Counted from the first letter of the stretch, positions 28,633 through 36,532 are shown. The stretch: DNA of 45,567 nt from a virus (IMGVR_UViG_3300012685_000008:1-45567), one strand, 5' to 3'. The notes: generated from the letters alone by a model not told the origin. Numbers and translations: made by a program.

Positions 28633-31335
28633 TTGCTCAATCAACGTCACACAGAGTACCTCGCTGAGCGGGGGATCGTCGACAAAGATGTTGTCGAACG
28701 TCGCGGATACGAGTCCGTGGATGAGGGGCTCTTGATCCCTTGGTTCACGGTGCCCGATGGGCTCCCCGGCGGGTATGAGATCAGACTAGATGATCCACAG
28801 GAAGGGCGCAAGTTCACCAGGCCAACTGGGCAACCAACCGTGCTCAACGTGCACCCGAACATGATCCAAGAGGTGCAGGACCTTGGTACCCCCCTGTTCA
28901 TCGTTGAGGGGACCTCACGCGCGGACGCGCTAGCCCAGGTCAGCATCCCATCCGTGAGCATCCCAGGCTGCTACAACTTCATGGCTGACAAGGCTGTGTT
29001 GCCGGATTGGGACAGCATCCCCATGCGGGACCGGGAGATCATCATCGGTCTGGATGGGGACTACAACACCAACGCGGATGTGAACGCCGCGCTACATCGC
29101 CTTGCGGCCCTAGTTCAGCGTAAGGGCGCGGGGAGCATCACCGTGCTCAACATCCCTGGGGGGGCGGGTCTAGACGACTATTTGGTAGGCGACTACTACA
29201 AGGGTATGACCGGCACCCTGCGAGTCATGCGCAAGCTTGATGCTGTACGCGTGGACTATAAGGACGTCGCCGTCCTTAAGCCCAAGAAGCTCAGCAGGGA
29301 GGCAAGGGCCCGTAAGGTAGTGGGCGACGTGAACGATACGGCGCTCGCTGAGGCGTTCATTCAGAGTGAGTACAACCGTACCCTGTATCTGCCGGTAGCT
29401 GACTCCTACGCCTCATACGTAAACGGTCGGTGGGTCCAGACCAGCAACACCGCGTTCTTGGGTGGGTTCGTGGCAGATTTCATGATCGAGACTGCGGCTG
29501 CTCTAGGTGACGACCCAGAGGCCCAAGATTACCTGCTCAGCAGCCAGAAAATCGGGTCGGTGATGACGGCCGTTCGGCGCTCATTTTCGACGTTCGCAAG
29601 CACCGAGGATTTCGACAGTGATCCCTGGCTGCTCAACTGTGCCAACGGGACACTTGATCTACGCACAGGGCTTCTAAAGGATCATGATCCTGGTGACCTC
29701 CTGTGGGGGTTGTGCCCAACCAACTGGGACCCCACCGCTGAGTGCCCGATGTTCGAACAGTTCATCTCCGAGATCCTGCCGGATGCTGCGACAGCCTCAA
29801 CGGTCCAAGAGATCCTTGGCGCAGCCTTGGTGGGCGAGCCCCTAGCCCAAATCCTCCCAGTGTTCATTGGTGAGGGCCGCAATGGCAAGAGCCTCCTTGT
29901 CAACACCGTAGGACAAGTGTTGGGTAATGACTTCTTCGGGGACATCGATGGGAAGCTGCTTACAGCTCAGAAGTTCGACAGTCATCCTGAGAACATCATG
30001 CGTCTCCGGGGCAAGCGCTTGGCCATCGCAAGCGAAACTGAAAGTGGGGATAAGTTTGCAACTGCAAGCATCAAGCGGCTAACCGGCGGGGACATGCTCA
30101 CCGGGCGGTTCATGCGTGAAAATTCAACCAACTTCCGGCCCACTCACTCGGTGGTGTTGATCACCAACAACCACCCACAAGTCGATGACCAGGGTGCCGC
30201 AATCTGGGCACGCCTCAAGAAGGTGCCCTTTACGGTCTCGTTCCTGGGCCGCGAGGATCTGAGCCTAGCCACGCGCCTGCTCACTGAGCGTGAGGGAATT
30301 CTACGGTGGTTGGTAGATGGTCAGCGCCGGGCCATGGAGCGTGGAGGGGTTCTGTTCTCTCCGGAGATCGAAGCCGCTACCGGATCATGGAGGGAGGATG
30401 AGAACTCCCTGCTCGCTTTCGTCAACTCTGGGGTGGTGGTGAAGGACCCAAAAGCCTCCATGGCCGCCACTGAGCTTCAGATGCTGTACGCGGACTATTG
30501 TGTCACCAACACCCTCACACCCCTCCGTGGACGTGCATTTGGGGCAGCAATGAGGGCTGAGGGGTTCACGCCTGCTCGCTCAAACACCGAACGCCGGTGG
30601 GAGGGGCTTCGTGGTGACGGAACTACGGCACAGGATGACGGTTTGGTGACAAGTTCTGAGGAGAATCCGTCACCCGAGAATCCCCAGGTCAAAGGCACTA
30701 TTACTAATATTAGTGACACATATGACACATATAATGGGGGTATCCGCCCTATAATTTCTGCAACCCCAGTAGAGAGCCCAGAGAGTCCCGGAGACCTGCA
30801 ATACAAAGTTGCCCCTAAAAGTGTCACAAGCGTCAGGGAGATGATCAAGGCCAGGGGGTTCGACCCCACCAACAGCGCGGGCTCGTACAAGATCACTCAC
30901 GCCAGTGACCCCAAGCAGGTGGAGCACTTCACCCCCAACACGGACATGGACCCCATCGTGACCCTCTGGGCCAAGCTTCTGACCCCCATTGCAGAGCTCA
31001 CGGACCGTGACAGCTTCGACAAGATCAACGTGTCGACGGAGCCCTTGTGGAGGGACCATGACAAGCGGGACCTCCATGAGCACTTCACCCTGACCCTTGA
31101 CGAGCTCGCCACCATCGCTGCTGGTGAGGTCGCTGAGGATGGGAGTATGCTCCCCCGTGAGCCCTTGGACTTGCGTCGCTCGTTGTACCGGTGCGCTGAG
31201 GCGCTTGACACCGTGCATGGGTTGGGTGTTTACTTGCGTCGTACTGATGGGGCCCTTGGAGAGTTCCGCAAGGCCAAGGAGGACCGCTCCGACCGGGGCA
31301 AAGAAGCGCTGCTGATCTGTAAGTGGGAGGATTGA
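28633..31335 (+). CDS. DNA primase-helicase, P4/DUF3854-type with SF3 helicase
   Basis: About 900 aa. The N-terminal primase half has the DUF3854-like TOPRIM region (PLFIVEGTSRADALA, then SIPGCYNF, then IIGLDGDYNTNADV). The SF3 helicase has Walker A GEGRNGKS (about residues 412-420), Walker B-like LAIASETE, and sensor/motif C VVLITNNHP. A low-complexity, AT-rich linker (codons near 30700) separates a 200-aa C-terminal domain of unknown type. TTG at 28633 with agaaagga upstream is chosen because the promoter -10 overlaps the ATG at 28585 and homology-like sequence begins at LNQRHTEYLAERGI. It unwinds and primes phage DNA with the polymerase at 32495. Confidence 0.88.
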   Translation: MLNQRHTEYLAERGIVDKDVVERRGYESVDEGLLIPWFTVPDGLPGGYEIRLDDPQEGRKFTRPTGQPTVLNVHPNMIQEVQDLGTPLFIVEGTSRADALAQVSIPSVSIPGCYNFMADKAVLPDWDSIPMRDREIIIGLDGDYNTNADVNAALHRLAALVQRKGAGSITVLNIPGGAGLDDYLVGDYYKGMTGTLRVMRKLDAVRVDYKDVAVLKPKKLSREARARKVVGDVNDTALAEAFIQSEYNRTLYLPVADSYASYVNGRWVQTSNTAFLGGFVADFMIETAAALGDDPEAQDYLLSSQKIGSVMTAVRRSFSTFASTEDFDSDPWLLNCANGTLDLRTGLLKDHDPGDLLWGLCPTNWDPTAECPMFEQFISEILPDAATASTVQEILGAALVGEPLAQILPVFIGEGRNGKSLLVNTVGQVLGNDFFGDIDGKLLTAQKFDSHPENIMRLRGKRLAIASETESGDKFATASIKRLTGGDMLTGRFMRENSTNFRPTHSVVLITNNHPQVDDQGAAIWARLKKVPFTVSFLGREDLSLATRLLTEREGILRWLVDGQRRAMERGGVLFSPEIEAATGSWREDENSLLAFVNSGVVVKDPKASMAATELQMLYADYCVTNTLTPLRGRAFGAAMRAEGFTPARSNTERRWEGLRGDGTTAQDDGLVTSSEENPSPENPQVKGTITNISDTYDTYNGGIRPIISATPVESPESPGDLQYKVAPKSVTSVREMIKARGFDPTNSAGSYKITHASDPKQVEHFTPNTDMDPIVTLWAKLLTPIAELTDRDSFDKINVSTEPLWRDHDKRDLHEHFTLTLDELATIAAGEVAEDGSMLPREPLDLRRSLYRCAEALDTVHGLGVYLRRTDGALGEFRKAKEDRSDRGKEALLICKWED
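30703..30732. repeat. AT-rich palindrome and tandem repeat inside the primase gene
   Basis: Perfect 12-bp palindrome ACTAATATTAGT (30703-30714) followed at once by GACACATAT twice (30715-30732), in a stretch far more AT-rich than its surroundings. It encodes the variable linker TITNISDTYDTYNGG. This could be a replication origin, internal promoter or simple linker drift. Confidence 0.6.
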
Positions 31336-31337
31336 TC

Positions 31338-31538
31338 ATGGAATATGGTACCCGCGTGGAGCTGACCGACTACGGCCATAAAGTGTGGTCCTTTACCGGG
31401 CATGGTACTGTGGTGGACACGAACCACAGGCTGCCCTTTATCGAAGTTCTATGGGACAGCCTTATCCCTATGATCGGCCGTTACGATGCCAGTATCCCCA
31501 TGATGGGGATGGAGATCAAGAAGGTGCCGAATGAGTGA
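31338..31538 (+). CDS. small SH3/KOW-like barrel protein 1, 66 aa
   Basis: The start at 31338 follows gggaggattgatc. The pattern MEYGTRVELTDYGH, GHGTVVDTN, PFIEVLWDSLIP and a final acidic strand resembles a KOW/SH3-type barrel as found in small phage proteins. First of four adjacent genes with the same design: a starting GxRV or GDKV strand, a GTV turn and a V-x-W-D or V-x-F-P strand. Function unknown. Confidence 0.6.
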   Translation: MEYGTRVELTDYGHKVWSFTGHGTVVDTNHRLPFIEVLWDSLIPMIGRYDASIPMMGMEIKKVPNE

Positions 31539-31782
31539 GTTCACCGTTGGCGACAAGGTCACCCTCACGGAGGCTGGTCTCAAGGCCTGGGTGACCGACC
31601 TGGGCCACGAGTACGCTCCGGAGACCTGGGGTGTTGGCACCGTGCGCCATCTCCACCCGGATGGCTTCACCGTGCTGGTGGATTTCCCCAATGCCAACCC
31701 CATTGCCCAGGCCATCCCCGTGAAGTTCGGGTACCCGGAGGGCATGAACATGTACACCCACGAGATCACTAAGGAGGCGTAA
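31531..31782 (+). CDS. small SH3/KOW-like barrel protein 2, 83 aa
   Basis: Overlaps protein 1 by eight nt. Starts MSEFTVGDKVTLTEAGLKAW; has TWGVGTVRHLHPDGFTVLVD and a closing MYTHEITKEA. Same layout as the neighbours, consistent with tandem duplication and divergence. Unknown function. Confidence 0.6.
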   Translation: MSEFTVGDKVTLTEAGLKAWVTDLGHEYAPETWGVGTVRHLHPDGFTVLVDFPNANPIAQAIPVKFGYPEGMNMYTHEITKEA

Positions 31783-31786
31783 TCCC

Positions 31787-32254
31787 ATGATCTATCAGCT
31801 CGGTGACAAGGTCCGGATCCAACAGAAGCACTTGGACCGGGAACTGTGCCACCCGGAGTGGAAGGCCGCTGGTGTGGGTACCATCCTCAGGTTCCCCACC
31901 ATGCTTGACTCTCTTGCCTTCTCCCTCCTCTACTCCCTGGCCCCGGATTTCATCGTGCAGTTTGAGGGTATCGGCCACCCCATCCCCGTGGTTAAGGACA
32001 TGGTGGAGCTGGCCGGTGAGCGTGAAGGGTATCCCCTTCGCTTCACCATTAACGACGTTGTGCAGGCCGCCCGGTCCTTCTGCCCGTGCGAGCAGTGTGA
32101 CTTCACCGTGGGCACGGTCACGGATGTCATCACCTCCTTTGGTGGTGCGAACCCCAGTGGCGACTACGAAATCATGTGGGATGGTGGCTCTGGGCCACTT
32201 CCCTACTACGACCGCGAGTTGGTGCCCGGTGGGCACAGGTTGGAGGAGCTGTGA
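31787..32254 (+). CDS. large SH3/KOW-like barrel protein 3 with Cys motif, 155 aa
   Basis: Starts MIYQLGDKVRIQQKHLDREL and contains two barrel-like halves: AAGVGTILRF with DFIVQFEGIG in the first, and FTVGTVTDVIT with YEIMWDGGSGPLPYYDREL in the second. Between them, FCPCEQCDF carries a Cys cluster. It looks like two fused units of the kind in proteins 1, 2 and 4. Function unknown. Confidence 0.6.
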   Translation: MIYQLGDKVRIQQKHLDRELCHPEWKAAGVGTILRFPTMLDSLAFSLLYSLAPDFIVQFEGIGHPIPVVKDMVELAGEREGYPLRFTINDVVQAARSFCPCEQCDFTVGTVTDVITSFGGANPSGDYEIMWDGGSGPLPYYDRELVPGGHRLEEL

Positions 32255-32502
32255 GCAAGTTTGAGGTTGGTACACGGGTCCGGGCGATTGGTTCCACGGA
32301 TGGGCCGGCCTTCAGTTTCCCTGAGGGTTCCCTCGGTACGGTGAGGGAGGTTCTCGACCATAGCACCTTTGCCTACATCATCTCATCTGCATTCCTGGGT
32401 TACTACCCGGATGTGGACATTGAATGGGATGAGCCCTCTCCATCAGGAGCCACCTTCTCCGCCCGCGCCTTCACCGATGTTGAGATCGTGGAGAATGCCT
32501 AA
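32251..32502 (+). CDS. small SH3/KOW-like barrel protein 4, 83 aa
   Basis: GTG start overlaps the preceding TGA (GTGA) with ggaggagct upstream. MSKFEVGTRVRAIGSTDG, GSLGTVREV, DVDIEWDEPSP and FTDVEIVENA follow the same barrel plan. The stop overlaps the polymerase start by eight nt. Unknown function; close linkage to primase and polymerase suggests a replication-associated role. Confidence 0.6.
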   Translation: MSKFEVGTRVRAIGSTDGPAFSFPEGSLGTVREVLDHSTFAYIISSAFLGYYPDVDIEWDEPSPSGATFSARAFTDVEIVENA

Positions 32503-34285
32503 CCTCCACATCGTGCCGGCTTCCCTGACCGGTGTTGAGGCGGATGCTCTGGTTCAAGCGATCCTTGAGTCAGAGCGCCGTTTCGGCGTTCTCGCATACG
32601 ATGTGGAGTCCACCGGCCGTCGGCTCTTCTTGGAGGGTGCAGCCCTTAGGACGGTCCAGTTTGGGGTACCCGATGAGGCGTGGTACTTCATCGCTGAGAA
32701 CCCCATCCACGCGCATGTGATCATTGAAGTGTTGAAGCGTGCGCTTCATTTAACGGCCCACAACGCCTCTTTCGACATCCAATGGCTCGTTGTCACCTAC
32801 GGCGTCAACCATGACGCCCTATGGGAGAAGACCACGGACACATTCCTCCTGTCCCACATCTTCAACACAGATCGCGACCACCACGATCTTAAGACCTTGT
32901 CAGCGTCATGGAACACTAACCCAGTCTCCGCCGATGCACTTGAGGACCTAAAAGCGCTAGCGCGCCGGATCAAGTGTACCATCAAGCCCACTCTTGAGAC
33001 TCCCATTGAGAACAACGCCTGGGCCCAGTTCGACCTTAACGACCCCATCTTCCAACGCTACGCATGTGCAGACGTCCTAGACGGAAGCCAGCTTTGCCTG
33101 AGCTTGCTCCCATACCTCCGTGGTGAGGAGGAGGTAGTCCGCCGTGAACACAGGATCGCTAAACTCATGTCACGGACCACGTTGCTTGGCACCCTCATTG
33201 ACCAGGCCCATTCCGAGGCCCTGAGAGCGTCTCTGAGCCCCCAGATTGAGGAGGTCGCTAGGACCCTACACGGGATGGGTCTCAGCTCGCCTACGAACAA
33301 CACAGAGCTTGGAGCGTTGCTCACTGAACGCGGCAGCGTTTTGCCACGTAACACCAGGAGCTACACGGTGGATGTGAACGTGCTTGAATCGCTTAGCGAT
33401 CCTATGGCTGCGTTGGTGCTGGAGTACAGGAGTCTCACCAAGAACCTCAACACGTATGTCATGAACACTCTCACATTGAGTAGTGGGGATGGCCGAGTGC
33501 ACCCCTCCATCAAGACCCTTGGGGCTCGCACGGGGCGAATGAGCGCCAGTGACCCCAACGTACAGAACGTGCCCAAATCAGGGCAATATCGCGGTATGTA
33601 CATCCCTGATCACGGAGAGTCATTCGTCTCTTGTGACTTCGCCAGCGTTGAGCCTCGGTGCATTGCGGCGCTCAGTGATGATGTCAATCTAATTGAGGAG
33701 TACAGGAAGCCCAAGGGCGACCCTTACAAGGTGCTCGCTGCCGAGGTCTACGACGATGAATGGGCTAACGCCCTTGCAGCTGGCGATAATGCAGCGTGGA
33801 AGATCATGCGCAACTCCATGAAGCCCGTGCTCCTTGGTCGTGCTTATAAGGGCTCCAAGGCCACCCTATCCGAGCAAACCGGTTTGCCCATGGACATGGT
33901 GGAGTTGGCCATTGAGACCTTCGATGGCTTGTACCCGGATGTGGCAGCTAGCTCAGCTGAGTGGACCCGTCGCATCGAACAAGGTAACGCAGAGGTGGTT
34001 ACACCCACTGGCCGCCGGGTACCCGTGTCGATCCCCTACACGGCCGGTAACCGCACCATCCAAGCATGGGCCCGTGACGTGCTAGTAGACTCCTGCTTCA
34101 TCATTGATGACGCAGGGCTGTGGCCGATCGTTCGGTTCCCCGTGCACGACGAACTGATCCTTTCAGTCCCGATTGAACAAGTTGACGACTACCAGGTATG
34201 GATCCAAGAGGCCATGTCTGGTATGGTGTTGGATGTTCCAATTTTGGGTGAATCAGAAGTCCTAGGAGAGAGGTGGCACAAGTGA
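32495..34285 (+). CDS. polA: DNA polymerase I, family A
   Basis: 596 aa. The 3'-5' exonuclease has LAYDVESTGRRLF (DxE), LTAHNASFDIQWL (N-x3-D) and a third motif in YACADVLDGS. The polymerase has motif A FVSCDFASVEPR, motif B RNSMKPVLLGRAYKGSKATL (Arg, Lys and Tyr at normal spacing) and motif C PVHDEL. There is no 5'-nuclease domain, as in other phage family A enzymes of this size. The ATG at 32495 overlaps the preceding gene; upstream in-frame starts would lie inside that gene. Confidence 0.93.
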   Translation: MPNLHIVPASLTGVEADALVQAILESERRFGVLAYDVESTGRRLFLEGAALRTVQFGVPDEAWYFIAENPIHAHVIIEVLKRALHLTAHNASFDIQWLVVTYGVNHDALWEKTTDTFLLSHIFNTDRDHHDLKTLSASWNTNPVSADALEDLKALARRIKCTIKPTLETPIENNAWAQFDLNDPIFQRYACADVLDGSQLCLSLLPYLRGEEEVVRREHRIAKLMSRTTLLGTLIDQAHSEALRASLSPQIEEVARTLHGMGLSSPTNNTELGALLTERGSVLPRNTRSYTVDVNVLESLSDPMAALVLEYRSLTKNLNTYVMNTLTLSSGDGRVHPSIKTLGARTGRMSASDPNVQNVPKSGQYRGMYIPDHGESFVSCDFASVEPRCIAALSDDVNLIEEYRKPKGDPYKVLAAEVYDDEWANALAAGDNAAWKIMRNSMKPVLLGRAYKGSKATLSEQTGLPMDMVELAIETFDGLYPDVAASSAEWTRRIEQGNAEVVTPTGRRVPVSIPYTAGNRTIQAWARDVLVDSCFIIDDAGLWPIVRFPVHDELILSVPIEQVDDYQVWIQEAMSGMVLDVPILGESEVLGERWHK

Positions 34286-34413
34286 CAGCGAAGCATCGCG
34301 CAGACAAGAACGACGATGGCGTGAATTGGCCAACCGTTGATGAGGACAAAGTCACAGACCCTGCAAAGCCCAAGATCAAGCGAGCACCTAAAGGAGGCAA
34401 GAAAAAGCCATGA
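34282..34413 (+). CDS. small basic protein, 43 aa
   Basis: GTGA overlap with the polymerase stop; gagaggtggcacaa upstream. The sequence has an acidic middle (NWPTVDEDKVTD) and a strongly basic tail (KIKRAPKGGKKKP). Could bind nucleic acid or the polymerase complex. Not recognised; supported by the overlap at both ends (ATGA with the next gene). Confidence 0.55.
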   Translation: MTAKHRADKNDDGVNWPTVDEDKVTDPAKPKIKRAPKGGKKKP

Positions 34414-34523
34414 CCAAGTGTGAGCCCCCCAAGACCCCGGAGAAGTGCAAGCACTGTGGCGAACCTCTGGACTCACACATCTGTGCTGAGTGTGGCGGGT
34501 GCTGGGTGTTTTGCAAATGCTAA
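34410..34523 (+). CDS. Cys-rich zinc-ribbon micropeptide, 37 aa
   Basis: Begins MTKCEPPKTPEKCKHCGEPL and ends CAECGGCWVFCKC, with eight Cys in 37 residues: CKHC and CAEC form a standard zinc ribbon pair, with further Cys able to bind a second metal. ATGA overlap with the upstream gene and aaaggaggc ahead of it. Function unknown. Confidence 0.55.
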   Translation: MTKCEPPKTPEKCKHCGEPLDSHICAECGGCWVFCKC

Positions 34524-34546
34524 TGTAACGAGTTGGTCACAGGCCC

Positions 34547-34575
34547 TTGACCTCCTTGCCCTCAGTCGGTAGTGT
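34547..34575 (+). promoter_or_regulatory. candidate promoter for the RNA-repair/small-protein block
   Basis: TTGACC (34547-34552), 17-nt spacer, TAGTGT (34570-34575). The start near 34582 leaves a leader of about 39 nt with ggaggcttgaaac before the ATG at 34621. It stands at the only gap of about 100 bp between polymerase genes and the following block. Confidence 0.55.
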
Positions 34576-34620
34576 TTGAGGTGTCAGGGAGGCAAGAGCC
34601 CAAACTTGGAGGCTTGAAAC

Positions 34621-35019
34621 ATGACCAAGAACATCAACATTGACGCCACTCGCGCCTACGCCTTGCTCAAGAAGGCCGTGGAGCGCAAGGGCGAAGCCTA
34701 TGTCACGCCCATCGTGGAGGTCACTTCGACCACTGGTCTGTTCTCCTCCTACTCCACCCGGTGCCTGTACACCCACGAGAACAAGTCCCACTGCCCCGTT
34801 GGTGTGGCCTTGAGCATCGCTGGTGTCACTCAGGAGGAGCTGGAGGTGTATGGGCCCGCAATGGACCTGGATGAGCACCTCCCGGAGCGTGTGCGCATCA
34901 ACTACGCCGCGCTCAGGGTGTTTGCCGCCGCACAGGCCGAGGCCGACAGTGGCAACACATGGGGTGAGGCCCTAGCGGCAGCATACAAGGTGGCTCCCAC
35001 CCCCGACAGCGACCGCTAA
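34621..35019 (+). CDS. hypothetical protein, 132 aa
   Basis: Not recognised. Begins MTKNINIDATRAYALLKKAV; central YTHENKSHCPVGVALSIAGV, then a long helical end (RINYAALRVFAAAQAEADSG, WGEALAAAYKV). The Cys/His pair in HENKSHCPVG is a possible metal site. Good ribosome site and own promoter. Proteins of this style with a CPVGVAL core appear in actinobacterial genomes without known function. Confidence 0.65.
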   Translation: MTKNINIDATRAYALLKKAVERKGEAYVTPIVEVTSTTGLFSSYSTRCLYTHENKSHCPVGVALSIAGVTQEELEVYGPAMDLDEHLPERVRINYAALRVFAAAQAEADSGNTWGEALAAAYKVAPTPDSDR

Positions 35020-35027
35020 CACGCTTG

Positions 35028-35043
35028 GTGAGCTAGCGCTCAC
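35028..35043 (+). terminator. short palindromic hairpin before a tRNA-like element
   Basis: GTGAGC TAGC GCTCAC, a perfect 6-bp stem with a 4-nt loop, nine nt after the stop of the 132-aa gene and 9 nt before the tRNA-like element. No U-tract. It could protect the upstream mRNA end or guide processing. Confidence 0.4.
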
Positions 35044-35052
35044 ATGTGGATC

Positions 35053-35148
35053 GCTCCCGCTCTGGCAGAGCTAACACGGTTCGATTCCGTGGTAACCCTT
35101 GGACGGGCACCAGGCATGGTGATACCGGTTCGATTCCGGTAGGGAGCA
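35053..35148 (+). pseudogene. aberrant tRNA-like element with two T-arms
   Basis: The 5' GCTCCC and 3' GGGAGC form an acceptor-like stem with a discriminator A. A D-arm-like GCTC-TGGCA-GAGC follows directly. Two separate T-arm signatures are present: CACGG-TTCGATT-CCGTG (35075-35091) and ACCGG-TTCGATT-CCGGT (35124-35140). No normal anticodon arm is seen between them. It could be the fusion of two decayed tRNA genes. If the first T-arm-like loop were used as the anticodon arm, the anticodon would be CGA (Ser) with a long variable region, but it lacks a purine at 37 and the 8-9 linker. Confidence 0.5.
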
Positions 35149-35198
35149 CAAATGGCCATCGACAAGCGTTGGTCGTGAATAAATAAGGAGGCACCTCA

Positions 35199-35600
35199 AT
35201 GTCTGATGTTCGTGTGCTGACCCGTGAAGACGTCATCTCCCTCGTGCGTATCGATGAGGACACGCTGCTGCATGAGGATGGGGCGGTCACCTACACGTGG
35301 CACCTTACCTTCCCCAGCTGGACGGACTCCACTGACTCCACTGAGCCGTTGCCCTTCATCATCCGTGAGTGCTTCAACAGTCCGGACTCGGTGGAGGATG
35401 TGGTCGAGGCCTACGCGGCCGACGACGAGTTCTTCCTGCTGTCCCTCATCCCGTTTGTGCGGGTGCCACGTGAGAATGAGGGTTCGGTTGAGGCCGCTGT
35501 TGCGGAGCTGATCGACACATACAACAGCAACCAGGGTGACCCCCAGCATAAGGCTCTGCTGTCGCTCCTGCGCATCATGAATGCGGAGCCTCAGGACTGA
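35199..35600 (+). CDS. hypothetical acidic protein, 133 aa
   Basis: Not recognised. aaggaggcacctca precedes the ATG. It is acidic, with DVISLVRIDEDTLLHEDGAV, then TYTWHLTFPSW, and helical parts (VEDVVEAYAADDEFFLLSLI, SVEAAVAELIDTYNS). Overlaps the start of the RNA ligase by one nt, so likely co-translated with it. Confidence 0.6.
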   Translation: MSDVRVLTREDVISLVRIDEDTLLHEDGAVTYTWHLTFPSWTDSTDSTEPLPFIIRECFNSPDSVEDVVEAYAADDEFFLLSLIPFVRVPRENEGSVEAAVAELIDTYNSNQGDPQHKALLSLLRIMNAEPQD

Positions 35601-36196
35601 TGGACTTCATCAAGTACCCGAAGACCGCGCGTTGGGGTTCCCCGTTCGACATCACGGAGAAGTTGGATGGTACGAATGCAGCGGTGTTGATTCGTCCGGT
35701 GGACCTCAGCACGGATGAGTACATGTTCCCCGTCAACGAATGGTTGATTTGGTCAAAGGGCAAGATGTATGCGGTAGCGGCCCAATCCCGTACCCGCATT
35801 ATCACCCCGGAAGACGATAACTACGGCTTCGCCCAGTGGGTTGAGGACAACATTGACACATTGGTTGCGGACCTTGGTCCGGGTACCCACTATGGCGAGT
35901 GGTGGGGTGCGAAGATCCAGCGTGCTTATGGCTTGACCAACGGGCAAAGGTACTTCTCCCTCTTCGATGTCAATCGTTATGACAACATCCGAGTTGAGGG
36001 TGCACTGACTGATGGGCTTGATATCGTGCCCATCGTTATTGAAGGCGAGGTCTTCGACTCCAAGGCCCTTCTTGAGGCTGAGTCTGTCCTTCGGACGTAT
36101 GGGTCGCTAGCGGCCATTAGATTCGACCGGCCTGAGGGGTTCGTGGTACACTGGCACCACAACGGAATGCGACTGAAGTACATCCTGGACAAATGA
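35600..36196 (+). CDS. RNA ligase, Rnl2-like short form
   Basis: 198 aa nucleotidyltransferase that seals RNA nicks. Motif I is EKLDGTN, with the adenylated Lys at residue 21; motif III is RYFSLFDVN; motif IV is PEGFVVHW; motif V is RLKYILDK. SRTRIITPEDDNYGFAQWVE lies between, as in this ligase group. It lacks the C-terminal domain of T4 Rnl2 (334 aa), so it is a minimal catalytic core. It is one of two ligases in the block, with a T4-type kinase/phosphatase and tRNA genes nearby, pointing to tRNA repair. Confidence 0.85.
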   Translation: MDFIKYPKTARWGSPFDITEKLDGTNAAVLIRPVDLSTDEYMFPVNEWLIWSKGKMYAVAAQSRTRIITPEDDNYGFAQWVEDNIDTLVADLGPGTHYGEWWGAKIQRAYGLTNGQRYFSLFDVNRYDNIRVEGALTDGLDIVPIVIEGEVFDSKALLEAESVLRTYGSLAAIRFDRPEGFVVHWHHNGMRLKYILDK

Positions 36197-36211
36197 ACGG
36201 AGAGTGATCTC

Positions 36212-36412
36212 ATGGCTTCTTACCGTAAGGTTCCGCCGCTGCCACTACCACCGGCGGACCAGTATGAGTTGCTGGGTCTGTCCAGTACGGATGTGTGGGT
36301 CTTGTACTACTCTCTCCTAGAGTACAAGGCACGTAACCTGGGTGCGCGGACTGAGCAGCAATCCGTTCATGGTCTTCTGGATCTTCTGGACCGATTGACC
36401 AACGAGCTCTGA
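36212..36412 (+). CDS. hypothetical protein, 66 aa
   Basis: Not recognised. ggagagtgatctc precedes the ATG. MASYRKVPPLPLPPADQYEL, a Pro-rich start, then a helical part (SSTDVWVLYYSLLEYKARNL, VHGLLDLLDRLTNEL). It lies between the first ligase and the tRNA-Leu gene. Confidence 0.6.
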   Translation: MASYRKVPPLPLPPADQYELLGLSSTDVWVLYYSLLEYKARNLGARTEQQSVHGLLDLLDRLTNEL

Positions 36413-36437
36413 CAAATGGGGGCAAAGCCCACTTCAC

Positions 36438-36453
36438 GGTGGGACAAACCCCC
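36438..36453 (+). repeat. 16-bp direct repeat, copy 1, 4 nt before tRNA-Leu
   Basis: GGTGGGACAAACCCCC here and GGTGAGACAAACCCCC at 41409-41424 differ at one base. Both immediately precede structured RNA regions (tRNA-Leu and the tRNA island), so the repeat may be a processing or recombination signal. A small hairpin CCCAC/GTGGG overlaps this copy. Confidence 0.6.
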
Positions 36454-36457
36454 CTAA

Positions 36458-36531
36458 GGCTCTCTAGCCCAATTGGCAGAGGCGCTGGTCTTAGGAACCA
36501 GAGGTTCGGGGTTCGAACCCCCGGAGAGCCA
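36458..36531 (+). tRNA. tRNA-Leu(UAG), short variable arm
   Basis: Acceptor GGCTCTC/GAGAGCC with discriminator A, anticodon stem CTGGT/ACCAG, loop CTTAGGA (anticodon TAG at 36492-36494, reads CUA), and T-arm CGGGG-TTCGAAC-CCCCG. No CCA is encoded. The variable region is only five nt (AGGTT), whereas bacterial tRNA-Leu normally has a long variable arm, so charging identity is uncertain. It is separate from the main tRNA island and its 3' end overlaps the ribosome site of the next gene. Confidence 0.9.
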
Positions 36532-36532
36532 C

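Noticed and set aside
30670-31218. 182-aa minus-strand open frame opposite the primase end
   Set aside because: No ribosome site, shadow-like composition, and the plus strand is clearly coding.
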